Positions 43,713-53,195 are shown, counted from the first letter of the stretch. The stretch is DNA of 64,000 nucleotides from Bradyrhizobium erythrophlei (GCF_900129505.1 NZ_LT670818.1:9023001-9087000); one strand, 5' to 3'. Notes: a model not told the origin generated them from the sequence alone. Made by a program: numbers and translations.

Positions 43713-43921
43713 CAGGATCTCCCACTGTGAATAGGGGTAGCTTGGGATTCACCAATCGTCAGATAACCTGGCGCTCGCCACGGCAGCAACAAATAGAACG
43801 AGGAATTGGCGGTCCCGACAGCCGTTTTTTGTCAAATGTTGCGAAAATGGCACGGAATTTGAGGCGTTTGGATCCCGGTCGCTTTGTGGTCCCAAAGATC
43901 CAATATCTGTCAGAACCTACT

Positions 43922-44506
43922 TCAGAGTACCGACGGGAAGACCCGGCCAGTCCTCGCCATATACGCGCGATAGCTGTCGCCAAAGGTCTCTAACATCATT
44001 CGCTCTTCTCTTGCGACGCGGCCAAAGTACAAAACCGCGAAACCGGCCAGGCCCGCGAAGCCGGCAATCCAGTTAGGCAGCAGCAACGGCTGGGCGATAG
44101 CCCACAGCCAAAATGCCGAATACATCGGGTGTCGAACTCTCCGGTAAATCCCTTCCGTCACGAGTTTATGATTCTCCCGCACATCGAGACTGATCGACCA
44201 ATTCCGTCCGAGCGCGCGATGCGTCAAGTGAAACATACCCAAAGCCGCAATCGCAAAGAAAAGTCCCAGCCAAGCGAACAAGGGATGAAAGCTGTAAGTT
44301 GCGAAACGAGGTATCGCTGTCGCTACGTAGACGAGCGGCACAAGTCCAAGCCCTGCGAGAGATATGAGCAGTAGCGCAGTTTCCGCGGGGCCGCGAGCGC
44401 TCCATACAATCCTTTCGCGGCGAGAACGCCGCGCGTACTTATAACGTATGAGGTACCAGCCGATCACCAAGGCAACGAAAATGACTTTTGAAATAGTGGG
44501 CGTCAT
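43922..44506 (-). CDS. Isoprenylcysteine carboxyl methyltransferase-like membrane protein
   Basis: 194 residues with about 5 membrane helices. The family core is HRALGRNWSISLDVRENHKL, VTEGIYRRVRHPMYSAFWLW and the C-terminal VAREERMMLETFGDSYRAYM. This RHPxY and EExxLxxxFGxxYxxY pattern binds SAM in ICMT/PEMT-type methyltransferases. Bacterial members methylate lipids or unknown small molecules. It lies 5 bp downstream of the hydrolase gene on the same strand, so the two form an operon. Confidence 0.82.
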   Translation of the reverse strand: MTPTISKVIFVALVIGWYLIRYKYARRSRRERIVWSARGPAETALLLISLAGLGLVPLVYVATAIPRFATYSFHPLFAWLGLFFAIAALGMFHLTHRALGRNWSISLDVRENHKLVTEGIYRRVRHPMYSAFWLWAIAQPLLLPNWIAGFAGLAGFAVLYFGRVAREERMMLETFGDSYRAYMARTGRVFPSVL

Positions 44507-44511
44507 TTGAA

Positions 44512-45744
44512 TTAGGCCGTCGCGCCGGGACTTCCCAGCAGTTCGCTTTCTGACAGCGGCTCGCTTGCGATCAGTCCTCCGTCGTCAGCGATCATCGACA
44601 CGGCGCCATCCGGGGCGAGCGTCTGGGATTTGGCTGAAATAGGTCCGCATGTGAGCATAAAGTAATCGTACGATGTTCGCCTATCATTTCCACTCACGAA
44701 CTGGCAGTGCACGCGGAAGAAATTGAGGCGGATGCGTCGATACATGTCGTGGTCAAGCATTCGACTTAGTTTAACGACCCTGACGGTCGCTTCGTTTTCT
44801 GTCGATAAGCCCATTTCGGCCATTGGCCGGCTTTTGTAAAAGTTCAACGGGTCGATGAGGGCCTGATAGTCGCCCCAGAAGATCGCGCGCGACTTGGCGA
44901 CGCGTTCCATCGTCGTGCGAAAGCGTATTGCCTTCGGGTGCAGGCCGACCTTGAGTATGGATGATCCAACGCTCAAGAATGTGACGGGAATTTTGTTCCG
45001 ACCGAGTGCAGGGTCCAGCTTCAAGGCGCGATCAAGTAGGTCAACCGCAAGGACGGCGCCAAGACTGTGCCCTATGACCAAAATTTCGTCTGCGGCAAAG
45101 TTGCTCGCGGCAGCAACGAGCTCGGTGGCCAACCTGTCTAGCCTTTGCTCGATTTCCGAATTACCGCATCGAATATACTCGCGAGAAAAAATCCAATCGT
45201 CGAACAAGTCGCCCAGGTGCAGCCAACGCCACGGACCCGCCAAAACGGCTGCGAACCCGAAGAGACCGCCACCAGTAGCAATGGGAATTGATCCGGTGAT
45301 TTTGAATGCAAACACGCCAATCAAGAAGGCGGCCGCGATGAGCAGTCCGAACATGACGAACGGATAGAGAAAGAAACCTGCGTAGCGCCAGTTGGTCAGC
45401 AAGTAACGCCAAAGAGTGCCGGCCAAAACGAAATCCAGAAACGCAAGAATGCCGACGGAAATGCGTGAGCCAATGCTTCGACGTCCGAAGGCCTCAATTA
45501 CGTCGTGCCATCGGACCAGACGGTAATCGGTTTCGACTAGCCAATCGGGGCCGGTTGTCGTCACGTTCCATTGCATCTGATCGGCGGTATCATGCAAACC
45601 GTCAACGGCCGCTTTCACTGACCAGGTACGTTGGAACCTGGCAATTTCGCGCACAAAGCGTCGTTGCGCGCGGACATCTGACGTGATTGGATCATAGCCG
45701 CCAATATGGAATACCAGCCGCTTCGCTACAGGCTTTCCGGTCAT
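44512..45744 (-). CDS. Membrane-associated alpha/beta hydrolase
   Basis: 410 residues from ATG 45744 with GGTGAG five bases upstream; ATGs at 45774 and 45822 are alternatives. The N-terminal KRLVFHIGGYDPITSDVRAQ starts a hydrolase fold that is interrupted by about 3 helices (roughly residues 95-185). Then EILVIGHSLGAVLAVDLLDR gives the nucleophile elbow (GHSLG). A plausible His is in the later LSRMLDHDMYRRI. It may be a lipase or esterase at the membrane. Operon with the following ICMT-like gene; divergent from the SGNH hydrolase gene. Confidence 0.72.
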   Translation of the reverse strand: MTGKPVAKRLVFHIGGYDPITSDVRAQRRFVREIARFQRTWSVKAAVDGLHDTADQMQWNVTTTGPDWLVETDYRLVRWHDVIEAFGRRSIGSRISVGILAFLDFVLAGTLWRYLLTNWRYAGFFLYPFVMFGLLIAAAFLIGVFAFKITGSIPIATGGGLFGFAAVLAGPWRWLHLGDLFDDWIFSREYIRCGNSEIEQRLDRLATELVAAASNFAADEILVIGHSLGAVLAVDLLDRALKLDPALGRNKIPVTFLSVGSSILKVGLHPKAIRFRTTMERVAKSRAIFWGDYQALIDPLNFYKSRPMAEMGLSTENEATVRVVKLSRMLDHDMYRRIRLNFFRVHCQFVSGNDRRTSYDYFMLTCGPISAKSQTLAPDGAVSMIADDGGLIASEPLSESELLGSPGATA

Positions 45745-45881
45745 GGTCTCACCCGCGACTATCCGCGGATTCATCGTGTTACTCGCTACCCACGCGTCAA
45801 TCGACCTGTAATTCAAGGACATAGCGAAACGTCTGACGCCAAGGTTTGTCAAGAGAGAATCGACAGTTATTGGGGGAAGAT

Positions 45882-46667
45882 GTGTTGACCTATTTTGCCC
45901 TCCGTACCCGAACCGCTCGAACAATAGCGTCGATCGGCGCGGCCTTGCTTATCGGATTGTCTGGCAGTGCTCCGTCTCAAGCACAGGACGAGTTATCATC
46001 TGCGGAGAGATGCCTTTCGGCAAATTTGAACATCTCGCTGGGTGCACAATTGCCCCGCACGGCGGCGCGTTTGAAATCTGGTGAGCCGCTAAAGATTGTA
46101 GCGATTGGATCATCGTCGACAGTGGGACTCTGGGTGCTTAGGTCCGCGGCCACATATCCGGAGGTGATGCGCCGAGAGCTCTCGAGACTTAGATCCAACG
46201 CCACGATCAAGGTCATCAACAGCGGTCGAATCGGCGATACGATTCCGAACAACATCGCACGCTTCGAGCGCGACGTTTTCGCGCACACGCCTGATCTCGT
46301 TGTCTGGCAATTAGGTACTAATGACGTCGCCTGGGGTGGCCGGCCGGACGAAGGGCTCAAAAAAAGCGTTTTTGAAGGGGTAAGGGCACTTAAGGCAGTG
46401 TCTTCGGACGTCGTGTTGATGGACCTGCAATATGCGCCACAGGTGCTCGCTTCAGCTAGCTACTCAACCATGGAGGGCATCATCATCGATGTCGCAAAAC
46501 AGGAGAGGGTGGGGCTATTCTCTCGTTTTGCGCTGATGCGAAACTCGATCAATGCCGGGGTTGCGCAGAGCGCACTTGTAACGTTTGACGGATTGCACAA
46601 CACCGCCGACGGTTATGATTGCATTGGACGAGCCCTTGCCCGAGCCATCTCAACTAGTGCGCGTTGA
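45882..46667 (+). CDS. SGNH/GDSL-family hydrolase, exported
   Basis: About 261 residues. Start is GTG 45882 or TTG 45885; a GGGGGA lies just upstream and no ATG fits. Signal peptide SIGAALLIGLSGSAPSQAQ. SGNH blocks: nucleophile in IVAIGSSSTVG, Gly in NSGRIGDTIPNN, Asn in WQLGTNDVAWG, and Asp/His in FDGLHNTADGY. Esterase or acetylhydrolase acting on lipids or polysaccharides outside the cytoplasm. It is divergent from the hydrolase at 44512-45744. Confidence 0.82.
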   Translation: MLTYFALRTRTARTIASIGAALLIGLSGSAPSQAQDELSSAERCLSANLNISLGAQLPRTAARLKSGEPLKIVAIGSSSTVGLWVLRSAATYPEVMRRELSRLRSNATIKVINSGRIGDTIPNNIARFERDVFAHTPDLVVWQLGTNDVAWGGRPDEGLKKSVFEGVRALKAVSSDVVLMDLQYAPQVLASASYSTMEGIIIDVAKQERVGLFSRFALMRNSINAGVAQSALVTFDGLHNTADGYDCIGRALARAISTSAR

Positions 46668-46847
46668 CAGGCGTGGCTCGGCCGAATCGAAAGCTGCGCC
46701 TTCATGAGTTGGGCGCTGGTGGGCACAGCGGCGCCAAGCGTGCAGATGCCCGAGAACGCCAACAAGACCAATTCTCCTCGATGATCACCGACAGTCGCTC
46801 ACAGTGGGTGACAGCAGTTCGAGCTGACGCTGTCAGGAAGTGCGCTC

Positions 46848-47165
46848 ATGCACCATTACGTCAACGAACTTATTGACTTATTACTAGTGCTTTTCGCCGC
46901 GTGGATGGTGCTAGCCGTCATCTTTGTTATCTACGTATATTTCGCACGTCTTAAGTACCCGGTGAGCGAATCGGTCTTTGGACGTGTGGTCGTCATTTCC
47001 TTCTTAATCATAACCACGTCGATTTGGCTCCCGATTATTGTGGGCGCGCTAGCCCTATCGCTGATCGGTCATTTGTGGTCTCGCTTCAGGACAAAACCAC
47101 GCGTCGACAGTGCTAACCGACACCGATCCTGCAGCGCCCCAGGTGGTGCTGATCGGCGAGGGTGA
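46848..47165 (+). CDS. Small membrane protein of unknown function
   Basis: 105 residues from ATG 46848 with AGGAAG about 8 bases upstream. Two strong membrane segments: LLLVLFAAWMVLAVIFVIYV (about 11-30) and VVVISFLIITTSIWLPIIVG (about 47-66), with a third short one possible. A basic cytoplasmic tail follows. The last 30 residues have compositional character unlike the rest, so the true end may be shorter. No family recognised. Confidence 0.5.
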   Translation: MHHYVNELIDLLLVLFAAWMVLAVIFVIYVYFARLKYPVSESVFGRVVVISFLIITTSIWLPIIVGALALSLIGHLWSRFRTKPRVDSANRHRSCSAPGGADRRG

Positions 47166-47759
47166 TAACGTCCCTCAGGCGCCCCTCGATGCCGCCAACA
47201 ACGTCGTCGCGCTCTCGGTGCGGACGCCCCCGAGAACAATCGAATCGCGATGCATGAGTCCGGAAGTGGCACTTTTCAGACCTCCCGCAATGTCCGCCCA
47301 ATGGTCGCTATCGGGGGCAAAGCGGACGTCGCACGGACAGTTCATTTCGGTCGCAAGTGACCCCATTTCGGAACTCGCAACTTCTTGGGTGAAGTCCGGT
47401 CAGACCGCGGACCACTCTTAGGTTTGATATTGACTCACATCAAAAATAGCTTGGTGCGGCGTGTTAATCAGCAACATGGGGCGGCACCATTCGACAGTCA
47501 TGGAGACGAGCAAATGGTTACAGCAGACGTCGAACCACGACAGGTCTTGTACGGTGCAGCTATGTGTCCGGTGCTGGGTCAACCGGCCCGTGACCAAAGG
47601 CTTTGACCCGACGCTACAAGCCTCAGCTCTTGTCTGATCTATTCGAAGTATCAAGATTTTCACCCCCACTTCGAAGGTGTCCGTTGGAGAAATTCTCTGG
47701 CCGCATTCAGAATGAAAAACAGACGTTTCAAGAAGCACCTGATTTCATTGGCTAAAAGC
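47166..47759. other. Right end of the island, non-coding
   Basis: 594 bp without a credible gene. 47265-47335 (CGCAATGTCCGCCCAATGG, TATCGGGGGCAAAGCGGAC) looks like an intergenic sequence family also seen, diverged, at 38985-39030. No integrase fragment was found. Confidence 0.5.
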
Positions 47760-47806
47760 TGGCTGGGGCGGGAGGATTCGAACCTCCGTATGGTGGAATC
47801 AAAATC
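47760..47806 (-). repeat. Proximal attachment-site copy within tRNA-Gln
   Basis: 47-bp segment identical to 38765-38811, covering the tRNA from the anticodon loop to CCA. It marks the tRNA-side boundary of the 9-kb island. Confidence 0.88.
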
Positions 47807-47834
47807 CACTGCCTTACCACTTGGCGACGCCCCA
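47760..47834 (-). tRNA. tRNA-Gln (anticodon UUG)
   Basis: Read on the minus strand: acceptor TGGGGCG/CGCCCCA, D arm with GCCAAGTGGTAAGGC, anticodon arm TGGATTTTGATTCCA (anticodon TTG), T arm GGAGGTTCGAATCCTCC, discriminator G and encoded CCA. All stems pair. The gene is intact; the island integrated at its 3' end. Confidence 0.95.
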
Positions 47835-48141
47835 AAACCTGCCTGGAAACCGGCGGGACTGGCGTACCCGGCGGATTCCCTTTCGGCCCCGCCGGTCTAT
47901 AGACGGAGCTGAACCATTTCAACAGGCTAGAGCCGGGAATTCGGGCGGAATCAGCCCCACATCCCCTCTCTCCATATTGAAGTGAATGTTGAAGTGACGC
48001 TTCACCGGAAATGCGACCCTTTTGGCCTCGAAAGGCCCTGTCTCCCGGTACCGCGGGGCTCGATTTAGGCGCCGGGAGAGTTGAGAGATCAACGGTTTCG
48101 TGGGAAGACCTCGCACTCCCCGCTAGCTGCGAGACCCCGCC
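47835..48141. other. Intergenic region upstream of tRNA-Gln and the acyl-CoA dehydrogenase gene
   Basis: 307 bp with the tRNA promoter (minus strand) and the dehydrogenase promoter (plus). Contains short GC-rich dyads (CTCGAAAGGCCC, CCGGTACCGCGG). No gene seen. Confidence 0.5.
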
Positions 48142-49920
48142 ATGACCTACCGTGCGCCGATCAACGACATGCTGCTGGCCCTCAACCATGGCGCCGGTCT
48201 CGACGCCGCCGTGAAAGCCGGCCATTACGGCGATTTCGACGCCGACATCACCGCGGCCGTGCTGGAGGAAGCCGGCAAATTCGCCGCCGACGTGCTGGCG
48301 CCGCTCAACCGCGTCGGCGACGAGCACGGCATCACGCTCGACGCCGGCAAGGTCACCACCGCGCCCGGCTGGCCCGACGCCTACAAGCGCTGGACCGCGG
48401 GGGGCTGGAATGCGGTGTCGGGACCCGAGGCATTCGGCGGCCAGGGCCTGCCGCTCGCGATCAATGCGGCCTGCACCGAAATCTGGAGTTCGTCGAACAT
48501 CGCCTTCGGCCTGTGCCCGCTCTTGACGCTGAGCGCCATCGAGGCGCTCGAGGCCCATGGCAGCGACGAATTGAAGAAAATCTATCTGGCCAAGCTGATC
48601 TCCGGCGAATGGCCCGGCACCATGCAGCTCACCGAGCCGCAGGCCGGCTCCGATGTCGGCGCGCTGCGCACCCGCGCCGAGCGCGCGCCGGACGGCAGCT
48701 ACCGGATCAAGGGTACAAAAATCTTCATCACCTATGGCGATCACGATATGAGCGACAACATCGTTCATTTCGTACTGGCGCGATTGCCCGATGCGCCCGC
48801 GGGCACCAAGGGGATTTCGCTGTTCCTGATTCCGAAATTCCTGGTCAACGCCGACGGCTCGCTGGGCGCGCGCAACGACATCTTTGCCAGCGGCATCGAG
48901 CACAAGCTCGGCATGCACGCGGCGCCGACCTGCACCATGACCATGGGCGATCGTGGCGGCGCGATCGGCTATCTGATCGGCGAGGAAAACCAGGGCATGC
49001 GCTGCATGTTTACGATGATGAACCAGGCCCGGCTCGGCGTCGGCCTCGAGGGCGTCGGCATCGCCGACCGCGCCTATCAGCAGGCGCTGGCCTACGCGCA
49101 GGAGCGCCGCCAGGGCCGCGCCGCCGGCAAGCCCGGCAACGAAACCGACCCCATCATCGTGCATCCCGACGTCAAGCGCATGCTGATGCAGATGCGCGCG
49201 CTCACCGCGGCGTCGCGCACCATCTGCTACGCCACCGCGGTCGCGCTCGATATCTCCGTGCGCGCCAAGGATCCCGAGACCCGCGCGCTGGCCGCGGCCC
49301 GCGGCGCGCTGCTGACGCCGATCGCAAAGGCGTTTTCCACCGACATCGGCAACGAGGTCACTTCGCTCGGCGTGCAGGTCCATGGCGGCATGGGCTTTAT
49401 CGAAGAAACCGGCGCCGCCCAGCATTACCGCGATGCCCGCATCACCGCGATCTACGAGGGCACCAACGGCATCCAGTCGATCGACCTGGTGACGCGCAAG
49501 CTCGCCGCCAATGGCGGCGCGTCGGTGTGGGCGCTGCTGGATGAACTCTCCGATATCGTCAAGCGGATCGAAATTTCCAACGATCCGGCATTCGGCACCA
49601 CCGGCACCAAACTGCGCGATGCGCTGGGCGCGCTCGACCGCGCCAGCCGATGGCTGCTCGAGCGCGTCACCTCGGCGCCGAACGACGCGCTCGCCGGTGC
49701 AACGCCTTACTTGCGGCTGTTCGGCTCGGCGATCGGCGGCTGCATGCTGGCGAACGAAGCGCTGGCCGCGCGCGATCTCGGCGAGGGCGATTCCTCCCGT
49801 TACATCACGCTGGCACGGTTCTTCGCCGAAAACATCTCGGTGCAGGCGACTTCGCTGGAACGCACGGTGATCGACAGCGCCGAGGCGGTGAACGGCGCGG
49901 ACGCGGTGCTGCTGGGGTAG
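48142..49920 (+). CDS. Acyl-CoA dehydrogenase, long form (DmdC-like)
   Basis: 592 residues, the longer class with an N-terminal AcdN-type extension (TYRAPINDMLLALNH). FAD/substrate motifs are MQLTEPQAGSDVGALRTRAE, FITYGDHDMSDNIVH and LGVQVHGGMGFIEETGAAQH, and the catalytic Glu is in ITAIYEGTNGIQSIDLV. Oxidises an acyl-CoA to the enoyl-CoA. This subfamily includes methylmercaptopropionyl-CoA dehydrogenase, but in Bradyrhizobium it is also used for ordinary acyl-CoAs. Single gene after the tRNA. Confidence 0.92.
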   Translation: MTYRAPINDMLLALNHGAGLDAAVKAGHYGDFDADITAAVLEEAGKFAADVLAPLNRVGDEHGITLDAGKVTTAPGWPDAYKRWTAGGWNAVSGPEAFGGQGLPLAINAACTEIWSSSNIAFGLCPLLTLSAIEALEAHGSDELKKIYLAKLISGEWPGTMQLTEPQAGSDVGALRTRAERAPDGSYRIKGTKIFITYGDHDMSDNIVHFVLARLPDAPAGTKGISLFLIPKFLVNADGSLGARNDIFASGIEHKLGMHAAPTCTMTMGDRGGAIGYLIGEENQGMRCMFTMMNQARLGVGLEGVGIADRAYQQALAYAQERRQGRAAGKPGNETDPIIVHPDVKRMLMQMRALTAASRTICYATAVALDISVRAKDPETRALAAARGALLTPIAKAFSTDIGNEVTSLGVQVHGGMGFIEETGAAQHYRDARITAIYEGTNGIQSIDLVTRKLAANGGASVWALLDELSDIVKRIEISNDPAFGTTGTKLRDALGALDRASRWLLERVTSAPNDALAGATPYLRLFGSAIGGCMLANEALAARDLGEGDSSRYITLARFFAENISVQATSLERTVIDSAEAVNGADAVLLG

Positions 49921-49954
49921 GGAGTCGCGCGGCGCCCGGCGCCCTGCACTGGCT

Positions 49955-50055
49955 GTCATGCCCCGCGCATGCGGGGCATCCAGTACGCCGCGGCTTCTCG
50001 ATTCCATCGCTGCCGCCGCGGGGTACTGGATCATCCGCTTTCGCGGATGATGACG
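49955..50055. repeat. Interspersed inverted repeat (GTCATGCCCCGCGCATGC family)
   Basis: GTCATGCCCCGCGCATGCGG, ATCCAGTACGCCGCGG, then CCGCGGGGTACTGGATCATC and a CCGCTTTCGCGG hairpin ending in GATGATGACG. Arms ATCCAGTAC/GTACTGGAT pair. It is the kind of intergenic hairpin repeat typical of Bradyrhizobium. Confidence 0.8.
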
Positions 50056-50081
50056 ACTGAGGGCGTAGCGCGCTCCATCAG

Positions 50082-50160
50082 CGTCATTGCGAGCGCAGCG
50101 AAGCAATCCATCTCTCCGCCCAAAGAAAGAATGGATTGCTTCGCTGCGCTCGCAATGACG
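50082..50160. repeat. Interspersed inverted repeat, CGTCATTGCGAGCG family, copy 2
   Basis: CGTCATTGCGAGCGCAGCG at one end and CGCTGCGCTCGCAATGACG at the other, with GAAGCAATCCAT/ATGGATTGCTTC inside; the stem is almost perfect over 31 bp. Same family as 32492-32578 and 53261-53373. Confidence 0.9.
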
Positions 50161-50214
50161 GCCTCCAGACATGCGTATAATTCCCGCCGCGCAATGCGCT
50201 CGAGGTGTTGATGT

Positions 50215-50690
50215 AACTTCCGCCCCAAAAGAGGGCGCAGGGAATGCCGGGCGTCCGATGCGCCCGATAGCCGCGTGTGCAATGAGTGTGGTAGAACGCA
50301 CACGCGTTGTCAGGTCACACCGGGAAACACCCGGCATTCCCCGCGCAATGGTTTTACGGCTTATGTCGTACTCTCCCCGGCGATCGGGCTTTCTTGTCAC
50401 CGTCACCCGCGAGAAGCGTGGTTCTCCCGGGCTTGACGCCGGCGTCGAGGCGTCAGGACCATACGATTTTGCCGTCCGCATCCGGAGCTGTTCGTCAAGA
50501 GCGCCAACGCGGCCACCGCATCCCGCCCCGCGTCCGTGACGATCGCGAGCCGCCCCTCTGTGGGACGGGACGATGCGCATATAGAACTGATTTGGTCTTT
50601 CGGAAAACCAGAATATTTTTTCAAAAGGGGCTGGACAGAGGCCGTCGAAAACAACCAGGTGATTTGCCCGTCGGGTCCCGATCACGCCGC
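50215..50690. repeat. Long interspersed repeat (about 480 bp), copy 2
   Basis: Same ordered blocks as 32905-33390 (GGGAATGCCGGG, CGCACACGCG, CCCGGCATTCC, GCGCAATGGTTTTACGGCTT and onward), with an insertion-like segment at 50590-50660. No gene inside; long minus-strand open frames here are translations of repeat and antisense DNA. Confidence 0.75.
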
Positions 50691-50777
50691 GAAATGACAG
50701 CAACGAGGGAACTTTGGGTCTGCCTTGCAGGTTCTCTTGCTGGCTGACTTGAACAGCCGGGACAGGATCACCCTTCC

Positions 50778-51227
50778 ATGAGCCGCGCACAGTCTGCTTC
50801 GATCTTCTTTCAGGGATGGACGACGAGCCGGGCAGCACTGGTGAGCCTTGCGCTGCTTTGTCTTCCGGCATCCCCTGCGCGGGCCCAGGACGCCGGCGTC
50901 AGCGGCATTCCGCCGGGGCCGGGCAATGTCAACGGGCTCAACGGCTCGATCCGCGATCCCAGCGGCATCGGCAACGCGGCCAAAATACCGGCGCTGCCGT
51001 CCCCAAGAATTGCGCCCGTGCCCGTGCCGACCCTTTCGCCGTCAGCCGGCTATCGATCGTTCTCTCCGGCCGCTTCCTATCGGCCGCTCCACGTCCGACG
51101 CGCGGTGAAGGGCAAGCGAACCCGAGTTGCGACGACCAAATCGCACCGCGCGGCGGCCAAGGCGCATGTGAGCGACGAAGAGAAGCGGATCGACCGCAAG
51201 GTCATCAGCATCTGCAGGGGATGCTGA
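50778..51227 (+). CDS. Exported basic protein of unknown function
   Basis: 149 residues from ATG 50778. Signal peptide with hydrophobic core ALVSLALLCLPASPARA (about 20-36). The mature part is Pro/Ser/Gly-rich (SGIPPGPGNVNGLNGSIRDP) and the C-terminal third is Lys/Arg-rich (RRAVKGKRTRVATTKSHRAA), ending VISICRGC with two Cys. No known family recognised. Signal peptide and codon usage support it. Confidence 0.65.
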   Translation: MSRAQSASIFFQGWTTSRAALVSLALLCLPASPARAQDAGVSGIPPGPGNVNGLNGSIRDPSGIGNAAKIPALPSPRIAPVPVPTLSPSAGYRSFSPAASYRPLHVRRAVKGKRTRVATTKSHRAAAKAHVSDEEKRIDRKVISICRGC

Positions 51228-51257
51228 GGGCTTTACGCGTCATTGCAGCCCAAACTT

Positions 51258-51345
51258 CGTAGGGTGGGTTAGCGAAGCGTAACCCACCACAAGTGCACAG
51301 CGCGGTGACAAGACGGTGGGTTACGCTTCGCTAACCCACCCTACG
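51258..51345. repeat. Perfect 31-bp inverted repeat (GTAGGGTGGGTTAGCG family)
   Basis: Left arm 51258-51288 begins CGTAGGGTGGGTTAGCGAAG and ends GTAACCCACC; right arm 51315-51345 is its exact reverse complement, with a 26-bp spacer. Each arm is itself partly palindromic (GGGTTAGCGAAGCGTAACCC). It lies between two convergent genes and could act as a bidirectional transcription block. Confidence 0.9.
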
Positions 51346-51349
51346 CAAC

Positions 51350-52291
51350 CTACCCGATCGGCTTCAGCCCCGCCTCGATCTGCGCCCGCCTCGCTTCCAA
51401 AAACGGCGGCAGCGCCAGTTTCTCGCCGAGCGTCTCCATCGGCTCGTCGGTCGCGAAGCCCGGGCCGTCGGTGGCGATCTCGAACAGGATGCCGTTGGGC
51501 TCGCGGAAATACAGGCTGCGGAAATAGAAGCGGTCGATCTCGCCGGAGTTGCGGATGCCGACTTCGTTCAGCCGCTGGGTCCAGGCGTGATACTGCGCCT
51601 CGTCGGGCGTGCGGAATGCGACGTGATGCACGGCGCCCGCGCCCTGCCGCGCCGGCGGCACATCTTTTTGTTCGAGCACATGCAGCTCGGCCGCGGGACC
51701 GCCCTCGCCCATCGCGAACACGTGAATATGCGCCCCGTGCGCGGCGTAGTCGCGCACCCGACGCATGTTCATGACCCCGGTCAGCGCCATCTCGGTCGAA
51801 GCGAGGTCGTGCACGGTGAGCACGATCGGGCCGAGACCTCGGATCTGGTTTTCTTCCGGCACCGTACTGCGCTCCCAGGGTGAAGCCGCGCCCTCGCCGC
51901 CATCGTCGACCAGCACCAGGCGTTGCCCCTCGCCGTCCTCGAACGGCAGGGTCAGCCGGCCGTCGACCTCGACCACCTCGCCGGTCACGCCGCCCGCCTG
52001 CTTCAGCCGATCGCGCCAGAACCCGAGGGCTTTTTCGCCGGCGACGCGCAAGCCGGTCCGCGAAATCGAGTTGGTTCCGCGCAACTCGGGTGCGGCCGGA
52101 AAATCGAAGAAGGTAAGATCGGTTCCGGGGTTGGCCTTTCCGTCCGCGTAGAACAGATGATAGGCGCTGACATCGTCCTGGTTGACCGTCTTCTTGACCA
52201 GCCGCATACCGAGCAGGCCGGTATAAAACGCCAGGTTTTCGCGCGGTTTGGCGGAAATAGCAGTCAGATGGTGAATTCCGGTTAACTGCAT
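51350..52291 (-). CDS. Glyoxalase-family ring-cleaving dioxygenase (MhqO-like)
   Basis: 313 residues from ATG 52291. Two vicinal-oxygen-chelate domains: [20 protein letters not shown] with the first His ligand, and [20 protein letters not shown] plus [20 protein letters not shown] with the second His and Glu. The tail [20 protein letters not shown] is characteristic of the MhqO/LinE-like group, which cleaves hydroquinones or is linked to quinone stress. The long upstream frame to 52693 is a shadow. Confidence 0.88.
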   Translation of the reverse strand: MQLTGIHHLTAISAKPRENLAFYTGLLGMRLVKKTVNQDDVSAYHLFYADGKANPGTDLTFFDFPAAPELRGTNSISRTGLRVAGEKALGFWRDRLKQAGGVTGEVVEVDGRLTLPFEDGEGQRLVLVDDGGEGAASPWERSTVPEENQIRGLGPIVLTVHDLASTEMALTGVMNMRRVRDYAAHGAHIHVFAMGEGGPAAELHVLEQKDVPPARQGAGAVHHVAFRTPDEAQYHAWTQRLNEVGIRNSGEIDRFYFRSLYFREPNGILFEIATDGPGFATDEPMETLGEKLALPPFLEARRAQIEAGLKPIG

Positions 52292-52433
52292 CGTGATCCC
52301 CCCATGCGCGTCAATCAGCCACCGTGGAAACCGGCCTCGGCCGGCTTGGAGCGCCGCGCGGATGATGTAGGGTATGTCTTGAAGACTCGCCAGCGGCAGC
52401 GCTTGCCGCTTGTCACGCCTCAAGGACCGCATC

Positions 52434-53195
52434 ATGCCCGGCCACCTGATAGTCACCGACGACGACGCGACACGGGTGATCACGCTGCGACGGCCGGAAA
52501 AAAAGAACGCCATCACCCAGGACATGTACCGCGCGATGAGCGACGCCATCGACACCGCGCAGAACAATCCGAAGATCCGCTGCCTGATCATAACCGGCGG
52601 CTCCGGCGTGTTCACCGCCGGCAACGACCTGGAGGATTTTCTGAAAGACGGCACCTCCAATACCGACGCGCCGCGGGCGTCCAACGCCACCAAATTCCTT
52701 TATTCGCTCGCCCACAACGTCAAGCCGATCATCGCCGCGGTCGACGGCGTCGCGATCGGCATCGGCACCACCATGCTGTTCCATTGCGATTACGTGCTCG
52801 CCAGCAAGACCGCGACATTCTCTACGCCGTTCATCCATCTGGGGCTGGTGCCGGAAGGCGCCTCCAGCCTGCTGATGCCGCGCACCATGGGCTATCAGCG
52901 CGCCTTCGCCACGCTGGTGATGGGCCGCACGATGGACGCCGACGATGCCCACCTCGCCGGTTTCGTCAACGTCGTGGTGTCGCCGGGTCACACCGAAGCC
53001 GAGGCGCGCAAGGTGGCGCGGGAAATCTGCGCGCTGCCGGCCGAAGCGGTGGCGATCTCGCGCAAGCTGCTGCGCCCACCGCCCGAGGACCTGACCCGCC
53101 GGATCGACCAGGAGGGCCATCTGTTCGGCGAACGGATGCGCTCCAAGGAGGCGGTGGCCGCGTTCAAGGCGTTCTTCTCGCGCAAGAAGGCGTGA
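52434..53195 (+). CDS. Enoyl-CoA hydratase/isomerase family protein
   Basis: 253 residues from ATG 52434. Crotonase motifs: [29 protein letters not shown] (oxyanion hole), [20 protein letters not shown] and [20 protein letters not shown] with Glu. Hydrates or isomerises an enoyl-CoA in fatty-acid-like degradation. It diverges from the dioxygenase gene with a 142-bp gap. Confidence 0.9.
   Translation: MPGHLIVTDDDATRVITLRRPEKKNAITQDMYRAMSDAIDTAQNNPKIRCLIITGGSGVFTAGNDLEDFLKDGTSNTDAPRASNATKFLYSLAHNVKPIIAAVDGVAIGIGTTMLFHCDYVLASKTATFSTPFIHLGLVPEGASSLLMPRTMGYQRAFATLVMGRTMDADDAHLAGFVNVVVSPGHTEAEARKVAREICALPAEAVAISRKLLRPPPEDLTRRIDQEGHLFGERMRSKEAVAAFKAFFSRKKA

Noticed and set aside
47752..50871. A 1039-codon minus-strand open frame
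   Set aside because: It crosses the tRNA-Gln gene, the antisense of the acyl-CoA dehydrogenase and repeat DNA; no protein family is visible.
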